Source of the DNA: Spirochaetia bacterium
GTDB lineage: Bacteria > Spirochaetota > UBA4802 > UBA5550
Length of the DNA stretch: 64,000 bases
NCBI GenBank assembly: GCA_009885955.1
Contig: VFJS01000061.1
Location: 32,390 to 96,389, forward strand
Reading direction: 5' to 3'
Shown: positions 8,347-17,240 of the stretch, piece after piece
How the letters are laid out: each line of letters opens with the position of its first letter
How positions within the stretch are numbered: position 1 is the first letter of the stretch
Made by a program: the position numbers and the translations under genes
The notes under the pieces: model-generated
The model's input: the letters and a program-made list of their open reading frames with translations, nothing else
What the model was told of the DNA's origin: nothing
Database searches by the model: none

Positions 8347-9729
8347 TTATTTAGATGCAACATCAAAGGGGAGTTCATTATACATCCGTGCCTTTGTAAT
8401 GTTGACAATGATTAACACTATCATGAGCACGGCAGCTATGAGATAGTATCTTACGCTCCCGGCTGCCGTTAACGAATATTTCACCGAATCTATCTCCCTC
8501 TTCTTTTCACTGTAGAGCTCAAGGTAGGCGTAATATTTCCCCGGCTCGTCAATAACAAAGGATGATGAACCCCGTAAATCATTTTCATGCCACGTACCTT
8601 CGCTATCGACACCCTTCTCATCCCAGAAATCCCCTGCCATTGTATAGGACTCAAGGGGGTCTTTCAGGGCATCTATTTCACTGAAAAGATTTTTGAGGAC
8701 CGCTATGCCCGTCTGGCTGTCAGTTGCTTTTTTAAAATTGTCTTCTTTAAGCAGCATGAACCTGAAGGACTGCCATGAGAGGTTGAGGCGCTGAACTTTT
8801 TCATCAATATAAATATCAACATCATAGAGGCCGTTTTTCCTTGAAAGTTCAAAGGGCCCGTACACGACCTGGCTGAAATAGCTGCTCTGGCTGTTTTCAG
8901 ACACTGGCTCGTTGCTTGTGATGACGCTCTTCCCCACCATTACATTTTTTACAGTTTCATAGGAGGCATAGCTGTAGATGGCAAGGATGAAAGATAACAT
9001 GGCCCCCGCAGTGAATATGAAACTGCCTGTACGGTAGAGCCTCCTCTTACTCATCGTGTTTTCATAGGATTTCCTCACGTCCTCCCTGCCGAAGGCCTGG
9101 ATATAATCCTTGTATGAAACAGTAACACCCATGGTCACGGAGACTTCATCATCCGTCTGTTCTATGGTAAAATTGCGGCCATCCTTTTTAAAATCATAGC
9201 AGGTTACGGCCTCGCCGATTTCAGGCTTCCATGTGAGCTCTCCCTCGAAAAAAACAATGCGGCCCGAGTAGGCTGTGTCCCTGTTTATTTTTTTTCCTTC
9301 GAATATAATCGACGAGGTATCGGACTCCAGGTCTATGGATTCGGGAACATACTCCTCGTAGGAATTCAGCTCCCCGTCCTCCTCGACGAAATAGTGCTGC
9401 ACCCCGTCACTCGATACGGCAAGCCATTCGTCCCATGTGGACTTCTCGTATTCGTCCTCCTCCTGCATCCTGATCCTGCCGATGATTTCATATTCCACGC
9501 CGCCCAGGATCCCCTTGAGGCCGAGTTTGAACATGGAATTTCCGACGTCCTGGGTAAAGTCATCGGCGAAATACCGGTAAAACTCCCCGGTGTACTGGTC
9601 ATACTCTTTTCCGCAAGAGAGGCACCTGCCTATGGGTGCCTCTTCATCTTCGTCAACGGTGCGGTAGGTCTTGACGACATCCCCGCCGCAGCCCGTACAT
9701 TTCAGCTTGCTGTTTTCACCCTTTCCCAA
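8347..9729 (-). CDS. DUF4178-type membrane protein with N-terminal zinc ribbon (460 aa)
   Basis: The protein begins with a CTGCGGD and CLSCGKEY pair (four cysteines within the first ~40 residues), a zinc ribbon. A DUF4178-like beta-rich region follows, with the tell-tale blocks YEIIGRIR, WDEWLAVSSDG and a second half around residues 140-200. Two membrane helices lie near residues 232-252 and 425-447 and enclose a ~170-residue extracytoplasmic region. The stop of the upstream paralogue is 2 bases before this start. Tandem DUF4178 genes of unlike size suggest a duplication followed by membrane anchoring of one copy. Confidence 0.82.
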   Translation of the reverse strand: MGKGENSKLKCTGCGGDVVKTYRTVDEDEEAPIGRCLSCGKEYDQYTGEFYRYFADDFTQDVGNSMFKLGLKGILGGVEYEIIGRIRMQEEDEYEKSTWDEWLAVSSDGVQHYFVEEDGELNSYEEYVPESIDLESDTSSIIFEGKKINRDTAYSGRIVFFEGELTWKPEIGEAVTCYDFKKDGRNFTIEQTDDEVSVTMGVTVSYKDYIQAFGREDVRKSYENTMSKRRLYRTGSFIFTAGAMLSFILAIYSYASYETVKNVMVGKSVITSNEPVSENSQSSYFSQVVYGPFELSRKNGLYDVDIYIDEKVQRLNLSWQSFRFMLLKEDNFKKATDSQTGIAVLKNLFSEIDALKDPLESYTMAGDFWDEKGVDSEGTWHENDLRGSSSFVIDEPGKYYAYLELYSEKKREIDSVKYSLTAAGSVRYYLIAAVLMIVLIIVNITKARMYNELPFDVASK

Positions 9730-9731
9730 TG

Positions 9732-10343
9732 TTACGGGCCCTCCCCGGCAATTTCTATATCTCTTCTGAGCAAGGGCCTTCCGGTAAATATTTCCACTTC
9801 ATCATCGGTCATCTCTATTGAAACTTTTTTCCCTTCACTGATGCCGTCAAGAAAAGTGACCCTGGTTCCCGGCTCCTGGTAGTAGTAGAGCTCCCCCTCG
9901 CCGCTCTCAATTTCCGCTATACCTTTCTCCTTTATCATGACCTTCTTTCCCCCGACAATCATGTTCTGCCCGGCCTTTATTTTCTCAGGGTCGGGTAAGT
10001 CGGCAGCTTCCAGCATCTCGAAATATATGGCATAGGTGCCGTCGTCCTCGGCAAACCATGCAGTGCCCCCGTCATATTCAAGGAACCATTCATCATAATG
10101 GGCGCCCTTGCAGGCATACCTCATCCTGCCCAGGGCCCTGAAGGGCTTCCCGAGAATCGTCCCGCTGGAACCTACGCTGAAAATTGAAGGGTATTCGGCA
10201 AGTTTCGGATATTTTCCCGAAATATCAAGTCCGCTGTCGGTTATCCGTAAATGCGTTCCACAATAGCCGCACACCACAACCTTGCTGAACCTGTTTACAA
10301 TTGCAACAGGCGCACCGCATGATGTGCAGCCGAGGGACGGCAT
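9732..10343 (-). CDS. DUF4178 protein with N-terminal zinc ribbon, soluble (203 aa)
   Basis: Starts MPSLGCTSCG with a second CGYCG pair near residue 32, a zinc ribbon, followed by a DUF4178 core: IFSVGSSGTILGKPFRALGR, then YDEWFLEYDGG and a glycine-bounded strand region. It has no membrane span, unlike its longer neighbour. It lies 15 bases after the SPFH gene in the same operon. Function is unknown. Shared zinc ribbons with the SPFH protein hint at a common binding partner. Confidence 0.82.
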   Translation of the reverse strand: MPSLGCTSCGAPVAIVNRFSKVVVCGYCGTHLRITDSGLDISGKYPKLAEYPSIFSVGSSGTILGKPFRALGRMRYACKGAHYDEWFLEYDGGTAWFAEDDGTYAIYFEMLEAADLPDPEKIKAGQNMIVGGKKVMIKEKGIAEIESGEGELYYYQEPGTRVTFLDGISEGKKVSIEMTDDEVEIFTGRPLLRRDIEIAGEGP

Positions 10344-10358
10344 ATTATGTTAAAAGCC

Positions 10359-11486
10359 TTACTGCTGTTCGCCGCACTCAGGGCAGAACTTTGCCCCGGG
10401 CTTCAGCTTGGCATTGCACTTTTTGCAGTTTGAGCCCTGAAGATTGGCGCCGCATTTCGGGCAGAACTTCGCTCCCGCAGGGATGTTTTCCTTGCATGAC
10501 GGACACGGCTCCGTAGCTACGACCATTTCCTTCCCGCATGAAGAACAGAATTTGGCAGCGGCCGGATTAACCGTATTGCAGTGGGGGCACTGTTTCTGGC
10601 CCTGCTGCTGCTGGCCCTGTCCGCCGCCCATCATGTTGCCCATCATGTTGCCCATCTGGTTTCCCATGCCCATGCCCATTCCGGCGCCCATCATGCCCCC
10701 GGCCATTCCATCGCTGCCGGCGGCCTTCTCCATGGTGTCAAAGGTCCTCTTCATCTTGTAGTCATCGCCGCCCATGATGTTTATCTCGGCCTTGTCCGCC
10801 AGGGCTTTTTTCAGCCTCTTGACTGACTCGTCCTCTTCGGGAATATTTATGGATTCAACGGCAAACCGGAGAAGCTCAATGCCGAAACTGGAAAAATCCT
10901 CGAGCATCTTTGCCTTGCCCGCGGTCCCGATCTCATCATAGTATGCAACGAGTTTAAGGATTGTGATGCTCTGCTTGATCATGAACTCGGCAATGAGATC
11001 CTGGATCTTCGGCATGATAATCTGGTCACGGACCCCGGAACCAATGGCATCGGTTGTGAAGGCCTGCCATGTCCCGATGGCCGTAATAAGGAAGCTCTTT
11101 ATATCCTTGATCCTTATGGAATAGGATCCGAAGGCCCTGATGGGTACGGGAATATTATAAATGGGGTCAAGGAGCTGAATCGGCTGTTTTGTCCCCCATT
11201 TCAAATTCGGGATTTCGGACTTATTAATAAAGTATACCTCTGCAGGGAAAGGGGTCTTTCCTCCAAAGGGAATGTTTATGAGTTTTCCAAGAAGGGGAAT
11301 GTTCTGGGTAACCAGGGTGTGCCTCCCGGGGCCGAAGGAATCCAGGGCCTGGCCGTTCTTGAAAAATATTGCCTCCTGCCCCTCCTTGACTATGAGCTGG
11401 GATCCAACGGCAATATCCCCCTCCTTGAACCTGTTTATCACCTCACCGGGAGCATTATTCCATTCAACAACATCAAGAAGCGCCAT
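10359..11486 (-). CDS. SPFH/Band-7-like protein with three C-terminal zinc ribbons
   Basis: 375 aa. Residues ~1-240 resemble the YdjI-type SPFH fold (VIEW-like start MALLDVVEWNN, then EGQEAIFFKNGQ and the LLDPIYNIPVPIRAFG strand block). Residues ~255-300 are a Met/Gly/Gln-rich linker. Three zinc ribbons follow at about 298-375, each of CxxC...FCxxCG form. The ATG has GGAGGT about 7 bases upstream. It sits between a coiled-coil gene and two zinc-ribbon DUF4178 genes. SPFH proteins scaffold membranes; the family with zinc ribbons lacks an obvious N-terminal membrane anchor here, so recruitment may be by partners such as DUF350. Confidence 0.87.
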   Translation of the reverse strand: MALLDVVEWNNAPGEVINRFKEGDIAVGSQLIVKEGQEAIFFKNGQALDSFGPGRHTLVTQNIPLLGKLINIPFGGKTPFPAEVYFINKSEIPNLKWGTKQPIQLLDPIYNIPVPIRAFGSYSIRIKDIKSFLITAIGTWQAFTTDAIGSGVRDQIIMPKIQDLIAEFMIKQSITILKLVAYYDEIGTAGKAKMLEDFSSFGIELLRFAVESINIPEEDESVKRLKKALADKAEINIMGGDDYKMKRTFDTMEKAAGSDGMAGGMMGAGMGMGMGNQMGNMMGNMMGGGQGQQQQGQKQCPHCNTVNPAAAKFCSSCGKEMVVATEPCPSCKENIPAGAKFCPKCGANLQGSNCKKCNAKLKPGAKFCPECGEQQ

Positions 11487-12026
11487 TTATATTACCTCCA
11501 TAATAACATTTTTTCTCTCATCGAGCATTGTTTCAAAATTCCTGGACTTTTCCCTGACAGCCTTTACCGCGGACTTAAAATCGTCCCCCTGCGCGGTCCC
11601 GAGTTTAGACAGGGCCTCATTGAATTCATCAAGGCCCGATAGGAGCCTCCAGTCATATTCAAGGAGCCTCTCCTTATCAGCCTCGGTCACCTTCAGCTTG
11701 GAGGCCGATGCAGAAGTACCGTAATCGGCATATTTCACCTTTCTGTGGAGCTTCTCAAAGTTCATGTTCAGCGTATCGAGCTCACCGAGATATTCGAACT
11801 TACTCTCCTTGCTGTAGCCGGTGATGATATCGGAGATATCGTTCTTTATCTTCTGGATTCTGTCCGCCATAAAATCCCTTACCACCTGGTCGGCGGCATA
11901 GCTTTCGGCTGCCTCGACAAATCCCTTGAACCCCGGGATAAGGTTACCCAGCTTATTTGTGAGGTTGTCGATAAGGTCCCTGTTTTCACCTATTCTTTTT
12001 TTTACGTTTGATAAATCTGGCTGCAT
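11487..12026 (-). CDS. Coiled-coil protein, first gene of the SPFH operon
   Basis: About 179 aa, almost entirely helical and charged, with heptad-like spacing and no membrane span or cysteine. ATG at 12026 is preferred because AGAGGG lies 8 bases upstream; a GTG three codons earlier is also in frame. No family recognised. It is reminiscent of PspA-like or dynamin-stalk helices only in composition. It ends exactly where the SPFH gene begins, giving translational coupling, and the 375 bases upstream are gene-free. Confidence 0.72.
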   Translation of the reverse strand: MQPDLSNVKKRIGENRDLIDNLTNKLGNLIPGFKGFVEAAESYAADQVVRDFMADRIQKIKNDISDIITGYSKESKFEYLGELDTLNMNFEKLHRKVKYADYGTSASASKLKVTEADKERLLEYDWRLLSGLDEFNEALSKLGTAQGDDFKSAVKAVREKSRNFETMLDERKNVIMEVI

Positions 12027-12126
12027 GGTTTTCACCCTCTCAATTTAGAATCGGAAGCGGATGATATTTACATCCGCTCACCCTGGCGTTAAATTCGCCA
12101 TATTTAATGGGATATAAAAAGACTCA

Positions 12127-12269
12127 GCCACGGAGACACTGAGACACAGAGTATGATTAAGCTTGTAATCAATATTATTTATTTATTAAGTAATATCAAT
12201 ATACAATTGCTTATAGTAACATTACATATAATCAGCTAAAATTTCTCTGTGTCTCTGCGCCTCTGCGGC
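12127..12269. repeat. 143-bp inverted-repeat element (MITE-like)
   Basis: Left arm 12127-12151 begins GCCACGGAGACACTGAG; right arm 12245-12269 is its inverted partner, matching in 20 of 25 positions. The ~93-base centre is AT-rich and codes for nothing. The arms have an internal ~10-base periodicity of GAG/CTC. A half copy is at 5815-5839. The build (imperfect terminal inverted repeats, no gene, intergenic) fits a miniature mobile or REP-type element. No target duplication is evident. Confidence 0.65.
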
Positions 12270-12402
12270 AGCATCTTTTTTTTGCCCCCTGTTTTTATAA
12301 AGAAATCCCATTTACAGAAAATACAGGATTTATTCCTTTTTTTTAATTTTCATAACTACAGTCTGATTTACTCAAAATATGAATAAAAGTCAAGATAATA
12401 TT

Positions 12403-12747
12403 TCATTCTTCCCGGATATCACCCAATGAGTCCTGTATCTTCATCAATAAAGAGGCATATTCCTTTTCTGCTTTCAGGTATTTCACAATGAGCTCATCGT
12501 CAGAAAGATTCACCAGCATTTCTGCAAGATCAGCCCTCTCAAAAGACTCAATGATATCGCCATTAATCTCCCTTTCAGAGATGCTACGGTTAAGCTCTCT
12601 GCATTCATCAAAGAGCTTTTGTGACTCTGGATTGTTATTGAGTTCGATGAATGTATTATGAAAATTAATATAAACATCGCTTCCGGTTATCATAATGCCA
12701 AGGCTGTTGGCTTTATCAAGAATTTCCTGCATAGCTATATAATACAA
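12403..12747 (-). CDS. YlbF/YmcA-family protein, TTG start
   Basis: About 114 aa, helical, matching the YlbF/YmcA (Com_YlbF) layout: ILDKANSLG near the start, then FHNTFIELNNNPESQ and a C-terminal helix. In Bacillus these proteins assist RNase Y and development; the role here is unknown. AAAGGAGG ends 7 bases before the TTG at 12747, while the first ATG (12732) is about 20 bases from it, so TTG is the better start. A still longer frame to 12807 has no ribosome site. The gene is alone and divergent from bactofilin. Confidence 0.7.
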   Translation of the reverse strand: MYYIAMQEILDKANSLGIMITGSDVYINFHNTFIELNNNPESQKLFDECRELNRSISEREINGDIIESFERADLAEMLVNLSDDELIVKYLKAEKEYASLLMKIQDSLGDIREE

Positions 12748-12905
12748 AAAAAATCCTCCTTTGTAACAAAATTTTTTCCAAATAACTAAAAAAACGGGAG
12801 TTTTCACCTAAAGAAACACCTCTTAATATCCTGGGAATCTCTTTTTGTTTGACATTTTAACAGCGGGTTAATTAAATTACATGGATAATATGCGGGAGAG
12901 AGATT

Positions 12906-13262
12906 ATGACAGATTTAAAGCAGCTCATAGAGGATGAAAATAAGATCGAAACGGTTGTTTCAAGCGATATTAAGTTCAAAGGAAAAATGAAGTTCAGAAG
13001 CTCCCTGAAAATCAGGGGTACTTTTGAAGGGAAGATTGAGACAGAAGGTTTTCTCATAATCGGCAGGGAGGCGGTTGTAAGCGCGGATATTTCTGCAAAA
13101 ATTGTCTCTATAAGCGGTGAGGTCAACGGCAAGATAAAGGCCAGCCAGGGGATCCATCTCCATAAGAACAGCAGGACAAGGGGCGACATCATAACCCCGG
13201 ACCTCATGATGGAACAGGGCGCCTTTTTCAACGGCACATGCATCATGGATGAAAAGAGCTGA
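12906..13262 (+). CDS. Bactofilin
   Basis: 118 aa. The centre (about residues 18-105) is a run of short beta turns with the regular hydrophobic/glycine pattern of the bactofilin beta-helix (FKGKMKF, IRGTFEGKIETEG, AVVSADISA, VSISGEVNGKI). Bactofilins polymerise without nucleotide into cytoskeletal filaments that affect cell shape and wall synthesis. The ATG follows GGGAGAGAGATT. It starts a plus-strand group with an outer-membrane protein and an ankyrin protein, possibly a cell-envelope unit. Confidence 0.9.
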   Translation: MTDLKQLIEDENKIETVVSSDIKFKGKMKFRSSLKIRGTFEGKIETEGFLIIGREAVVSADISAKIVSISGEVNGKIKASQGIHLHKNSRTRGDIITPDLMMEQGAFFNGTCIMDEKS

Positions 13263-13288
13263 ATTCCAGGAACCCCGGAGCATATTCA

Positions 13289-13963
13289 GTGCGCCTATCC
13301 AGAACTTTTAAAATTGCAATAGTAATTTTCCTGATTTTTGCATCGGCTGCATTTTCATGGGCTGATAATGAAAAGGCCCAGCCCAATGCCGCTATAGGAT
13401 TCGGCGGCTCATTTGGAAGATACAATATATATACCCCCTCCCGCGGCTCTGATACACTGGAATGGTCTAACGGTTACGGGATCCAGGGGGGGTTTGTATT
13501 TGAACAAATGTTCAGCAACAGGATCGGGATACAGTCCGGCCTGTGGTATGGCGAGTCGAAAATAAAAGTATATGACGGGAAAAATGCCGGAGATATATCC
13601 CTCAAAACCCTCTCAATGCCCTTTTATTTTGTATTGTCTTTTAACAGCCAGTCAGTGGGTTTCAATTTTCTGGGAGGGTTTAATTTTACCCGTATAGTAG
13701 CATCGGATTATAATAATAATTCCATAATAAATGAAATACTTCTCTATGTTAATGAAAATCAGATTGCCATGTCCGGCGGTTTCAACATTAAATTCAGGAT
13801 AACCAGTTTCACCGATTTTTTCATAGGCATGCTTGCTGACTTCAGCCTGAACAAGTTCATCAACGATACAATTAAAACCGATGTCACGCACCTCTATAAC
13901 ATCAGGGGAACCGGCGGTTTCATGTTCAGAACAAATATCTTCCCCATCAGCGAAAAACTCTGA
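13289..13963 (+). CDS. Outer-membrane beta-barrel protein
   Basis: 224 aa from a GTG start with GGAG about 8 bases upstream. Residues 1-25 are a cleavable signal peptide ending near SWADNE. The rest alternates amphipathic strands with many aromatic and glycine residues (GFGGSFGRYNIYT, GYGIQGGFVFEQMF) and resembles the PF13568-type barrel of 8 strands. It lies 26 bases after bactofilin and 41 bases before the ankyrin gene. Function unknown. Confidence 0.8.
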   Translation: MRLSRTFKIAIVIFLIFASAAFSWADNEKAQPNAAIGFGGSFGRYNIYTPSRGSDTLEWSNGYGIQGGFVFEQMFSNRIGIQSGLWYGESKIKVYDGKNAGDISLKTLSMPFYFVLSFNSQSVGFNFLGGFNFTRIVASDYNNNSIINEILLYVNENQIAMSGGFNIKFRITSFTDFFIGMLADFSLNKFINDTIKTDVTHLYNIRGTGGFMFRTNIFPISEKL

Positions 13964-14004
13964 GGTATAACTTTTCAGACCAAAAAATATTCCGAGGGCG
14001 GCTA

Positions 14005-15879
14005 ATGAAAAAATCCCTGTTTATAAAACTATTAATCATACTTGCCCCGGCGCTCCTGTCTGCTGCCCCTTACAATGAAAGCGCAATAAGAATAACAGAC
14101 CTTGCCGACATGGTATTATATGAAAACTACCCCGGGATCGAGGCAGAACTCAAGGGGGGAGTGAACATCAATGCCCCCACCGGAGCTCTGGGCCGGCCTA
14201 CAGCCCTTATGCTGGCATCGGGAAGGGGAAATCTCAGGATGGTGGAATTCCTGGCAGGCAGAAACGCCGCAATAAATCAGAAAGACGACGATGAAAATGA
14301 TGCGTTGATGTATGCAGCGCAGAGCGGTAATGTCAAAATAATAAAATTCCTCCTGTCAAAAGGAGCGCATGTTGACAATGAAAACAACAGGGGAAAAACC
14401 GCCCTGGAGATAGCATCGGAAAAAGGGGATGATGTTATGGTGAAGCTGCTCCTCGACAAGGGCGCCGACAGGGGGATCGGCCTGTCCCTGCCTGCAGCAT
14501 CGAGATACGGATACTCATCAATACTAAAAATGCTGTTAAAAAAAAACGCCCTGGTCACCCTGAAAGACCGCAACGGGGCGACGGCATTCTTCCACGCTGC
14601 AGAAGGGGGGCACCGGGAGGCTGCGGAACTCCTTCTTCAGAACGGGGCCGATGTAAACATGGCCAGGAAGGACAGCGTCACTCCAGTCATGGCATCGGTA
14701 ATGAACGGGGACACAGCCATGACCGCGCTTCTCCTTTCAAAAGGCGCGGCCCTGGAGCTTAAAAACAGCGAGGGCAGGACAGTATTCATGGAGGCGATAA
14801 GGACAAATATGCCGGAAATCAACCGCCTCTTTGTGAACAGTAATATTAATATACATGACCGGGACTTCAAACTCGATACCGCGCTCCACTACCTGTGCCA
14901 GGTTCCGGAAAATCCCGACATGAAAATGGCAGACACCCTGTTGAAAAAGGGAGCTGCCGTGAATATAAAAAACAGGGATGGAAAAACTCCTCTTATGTAT
15001 GCCTCTGAGAAGGGGCATCTCGAACTGGTTAAACAGCTTCTGGGCAGCGGAGCCGATGCCCGGGCTGTTGATAAGAACAGAAAGGACGCGATGGCACTGG
15101 CCGCCCTATCGGGCCATGACGAAGTTGTGGCCCTGTTTAAAAGCACGGGCCTGCCGGATACAGGAATAAAACCTGATGCCCGGGCCACAAGGGAAGTTCT
15201 GGATAACCCGGGGACAGTAAGATTTTTCAGCGCAGTAAGGAGAGGTAATGCGGCAGTTATCATCCAGGAACTGGAAAAGGGATTTACTGTTAATACAAGA
15301 GACAGGGAGGAAAATACGCCGCTCATCGCACTGTCCAGGTCGCCGCTTCCGCAGAAGGTTAAGGTTTCAATTACCGCCATTTTAATAAATGCCGGGGCCG
15401 GAGTGAATCATGAGAATTCAAAACCCCTTGGCGCCATTGACTATGCATTGGAATACAATGATTATGAACTGGTGAGGCTCCTCATTGAGAAAGGGGCCGG
15501 AAGAAAAGGGCTCCCTCTTCTCCTGTCAGCCTTTACAAACGGCGACATGGATACGGCGAATTACATTGTGAGTAACAAAAATATTAATGTGTCGGAAGCC
15601 CTCCTGACAGTGGATGATTACAGGATAGTCAGACTGCTTGTTGAAGCGGGAGGAGATGTAAACTTCAGGGACAGTGCCGGCAGAACGCCGCTCATGCGCA
15701 GATGTGAGCTGAATCCTGGATGGGGATTTTACCGGAACAGCCTGGCCATAGAGGAATATTTGAAAGCTGGCGCCGACATTGATGTAAAGGATTCCAAAGG
15801 GATCAGCGCTCTTGCACTATCCAGGGCCTCGGGAAACAGGAAATTGTCCGAGTTCCTTGTGAGCAAAGGGGCGAAGTGA
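14005..15879 (+). CDS. Exported ankyrin-repeat protein (624 aa)
   Basis: A signal peptide (about residues 1-20, MKKSLFIKLL to LLSAA) is followed by at least a dozen ankyrin repeats of ~33 residues, recognisable by G-TALMLAS, GH-EVV-LL and LLSKGA-type blocks from about residue 60 to the end. A less regular stretch occurs near residues 390-420. Ankyrin arrays bind proteins; the signal peptide puts this one in the periplasm or on a membrane, which is less usual than a cytoplasmic location. The ATG follows GAGGG. It ends the plus-strand group. Confidence 0.9.
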   Translation: MKKSLFIKLLIILAPALLSAAPYNESAIRITDLADMVLYENYPGIEAELKGGVNINAPTGALGRPTALMLASGRGNLRMVEFLAGRNAAINQKDDDENDALMYAAQSGNVKIIKFLLSKGAHVDNENNRGKTALEIASEKGDDVMVKLLLDKGADRGIGLSLPAASRYGYSSILKMLLKKNALVTLKDRNGATAFFHAAEGGHREAAELLLQNGADVNMARKDSVTPVMASVMNGDTAMTALLLSKGAALELKNSEGRTVFMEAIRTNMPEINRLFVNSNINIHDRDFKLDTALHYLCQVPENPDMKMADTLLKKGAAVNIKNRDGKTPLMYASEKGHLELVKQLLGSGADARAVDKNRKDAMALAALSGHDEVVALFKSTGLPDTGIKPDARATREVLDNPGTVRFFSAVRRGNAAVIIQELEKGFTVNTRDREENTPLIALSRSPLPQKVKVSITAILINAGAGVNHENSKPLGAIDYALEYNDYELVRLLIEKGAGRKGLPLLLSAFTNGDMDTANYIVSNKNINVSEALLTVDDYRIVRLLVEAGGDVNFRDSAGRTPLMRRCELNPGWGFYRNSLAIEEYLKAGADIDVKDSKGISALALSRASGNRKLSEFLVSKGAK

Positions 15880-15907
15880 ATATATTTTTGCAGACAATAC
15901 CCTATTG

Positions 15908-16267
15908 TTAATTTGACACAGCAGGCCAATTGAGTGAATCTGGGACTTTTCTCTTAATTGCGTCTTTTAATTCCACCTCTATGGGTGTAACTCCCCCGCA
16001 TTCCGTAGTCTGCCGTTCCGGCTCCCTGCAGGTGAACGAGGCGGTGAATTTATAAATGGCTACCCGCCGGTTGTTGAGACAGTTCCATATATACACATCA
16101 TAGCCGCCATCGCTGCCCGTCCGGTATGACTGGTCCGGAGGCTGCATGCCGGAAAATTTAGTCCAGGATTTTGAGCAGCAGCCGGAGAGGATGAATAAGA
16201 AAATGACAAGCTGCAAAGGAAGCATACTCCCTTGCACGCCCCCTTTGCAGCCTGACCTTGAAAACAT
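15908..16267 (-). CDS. Small predicted lipoprotein (119 aa)
   Basis: Hydrophobic helix then a LSGCC lipobox at about residues 28-31 from the first ATG. A second ATG at 16225 would give a more typical 17-residue signal but has AGGGAG only one base away, so I keep the longer frame and mark the start uncertain. The mature part has six more cysteines (WNCL, FTCREPE, ECGG) and may be disulfide-bonded. No family recognised. It lies 9 bases after etfA on the same strand. Confidence 0.6.
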   Translation of the reverse strand: MFSRSGCKGGVQGSMLPLQLVIFLFILSGCCSKSWTKFSGMQPPDQSYRTGSDGGYDVYIWNCLNNRRVAIYKFTASFTCREPERQTTECGGVTPIEVELKDAIKRKVPDSLNWPAVSN

Positions 16268-16276
16268 AATAAACTT

Positions 16277-17230
16277 CTACCCCAGCTTATCCATCATGGC
16301 CGGGATCACCTCAAAGAGGTCGCCCACTATGCCGTATGTGGCTATGTTGAATATGGGAGCTTCCGGGTCTTTGTTGATGGCCACGATGCACTGTGAGCCC
16401 TTCATCCCTGCGATATGCTGTATGGACCCGGAAACGCCTGCAGCGATATAAAGATCCGGCGTCACGGTCTTGCCCGACTGGCCCACCTGCCTGGAGGGTT
16501 CAACCCATCCCGAGTCTACTACGGGCCTTGTGGCAGCGTACTCTCCGCCCAGTTTCTTTGCAAGGGGGATAATCATCTCCTTGTACTTGTCCCCGTCCTT
16601 CACTCCCCTGCCGCCGGTAACAATGACCTTTGCCTGGGTTATATCAATGGAGCCTGCCATGGTCTCAACAATCCCGATTATCTTTCTCTTGAGATCTCCC
16701 ATGGATACGGCGACATTGACAACGGTTCCTGCGCTGCCTGCCGCCTCGGGGCTGTAAGCCCCCTTTTCAAAGGTTGCGACGAATTTGCCGGTCTTTACCT
16801 TTTTATCCTCCTGGATCTTTCCGTTATAGATGTTTCTCGTGAGTATCAGTACGCCTCCTTCAACATGGGCCTTGTTGCAGTTTGATACAATACCGGCGCC
16901 CAGTGCCATGGCTGCCTTTGCGGCGAAATCGATACCGTTGTAGCTGTGGGCTATGAGTACCCCCTTCACATCCTGTGCGCCTGCCAGGGCCTTTACCGCC
17001 TGTGCATACCCTTCGGGGGTGAATGATGCCAGGCCGGCATCAACAACTGAGAATACCTCGCCGATGTACTTAGATATCTCCTTTGCCATGGAATCGTCAT
17101 TTGAGAATACGGCTGCTGCGGCGCCGCAGCCCATGGCAGCGCCGATCTCCTTAGCCGCCCTGCAGAGCTCAAAGGATGACTCGGTGATCGTTCCGTTTTT
17201 ATGTTCTACAATTGCTATTATCTTTCCCAT
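16277..17230 (-). CDS. etfA: Electron transfer flavoprotein subunit alpha
   Basis: 317 aa, normal length. It has the alpha-subunit FAD site in the C-terminal half: the VVDSGWVEPSRQVGQSGKTV block near residues 235-255 and the GVSGSIQHIAGM stretch near 270. It pairs with EtfB to pass electrons from acyl-CoA dehydrogenases and similar enzymes. GGAGG precedes the ATG and the beta gene ends 10 bases upstream. Confidence 0.96.
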   Translation of the reverse strand: MGKIIAIVEHKNGTITESSFELCRAAKEIGAAMGCGAAAAVFSNDDSMAKEISKYIGEVFSVVDAGLASFTPEGYAQAVKALAGAQDVKGVLIAHSYNGIDFAAKAAMALGAGIVSNCNKAHVEGGVLILTRNIYNGKIQEDKKVKTGKFVATFEKGAYSPEAAGSAGTVVNVAVSMGDLKRKIIGIVETMAGSIDITQAKVIVTGGRGVKDGDKYKEMIIPLAKKLGGEYAATRPVVDSGWVEPSRQVGQSGKTVTPDLYIAAGVSGSIQHIAGMKGSQCIVAINKDPEAPIFNIATYGIVGDLFEVIPAMMDKLG

Positions 17231-17240
17231 TGTGAGCCTC

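Noticed and set aside
12127..12269. CRISPR-like periodic repeat
   Set aside because: Only two arms in inverted orientation, no spacers and no cas genes.
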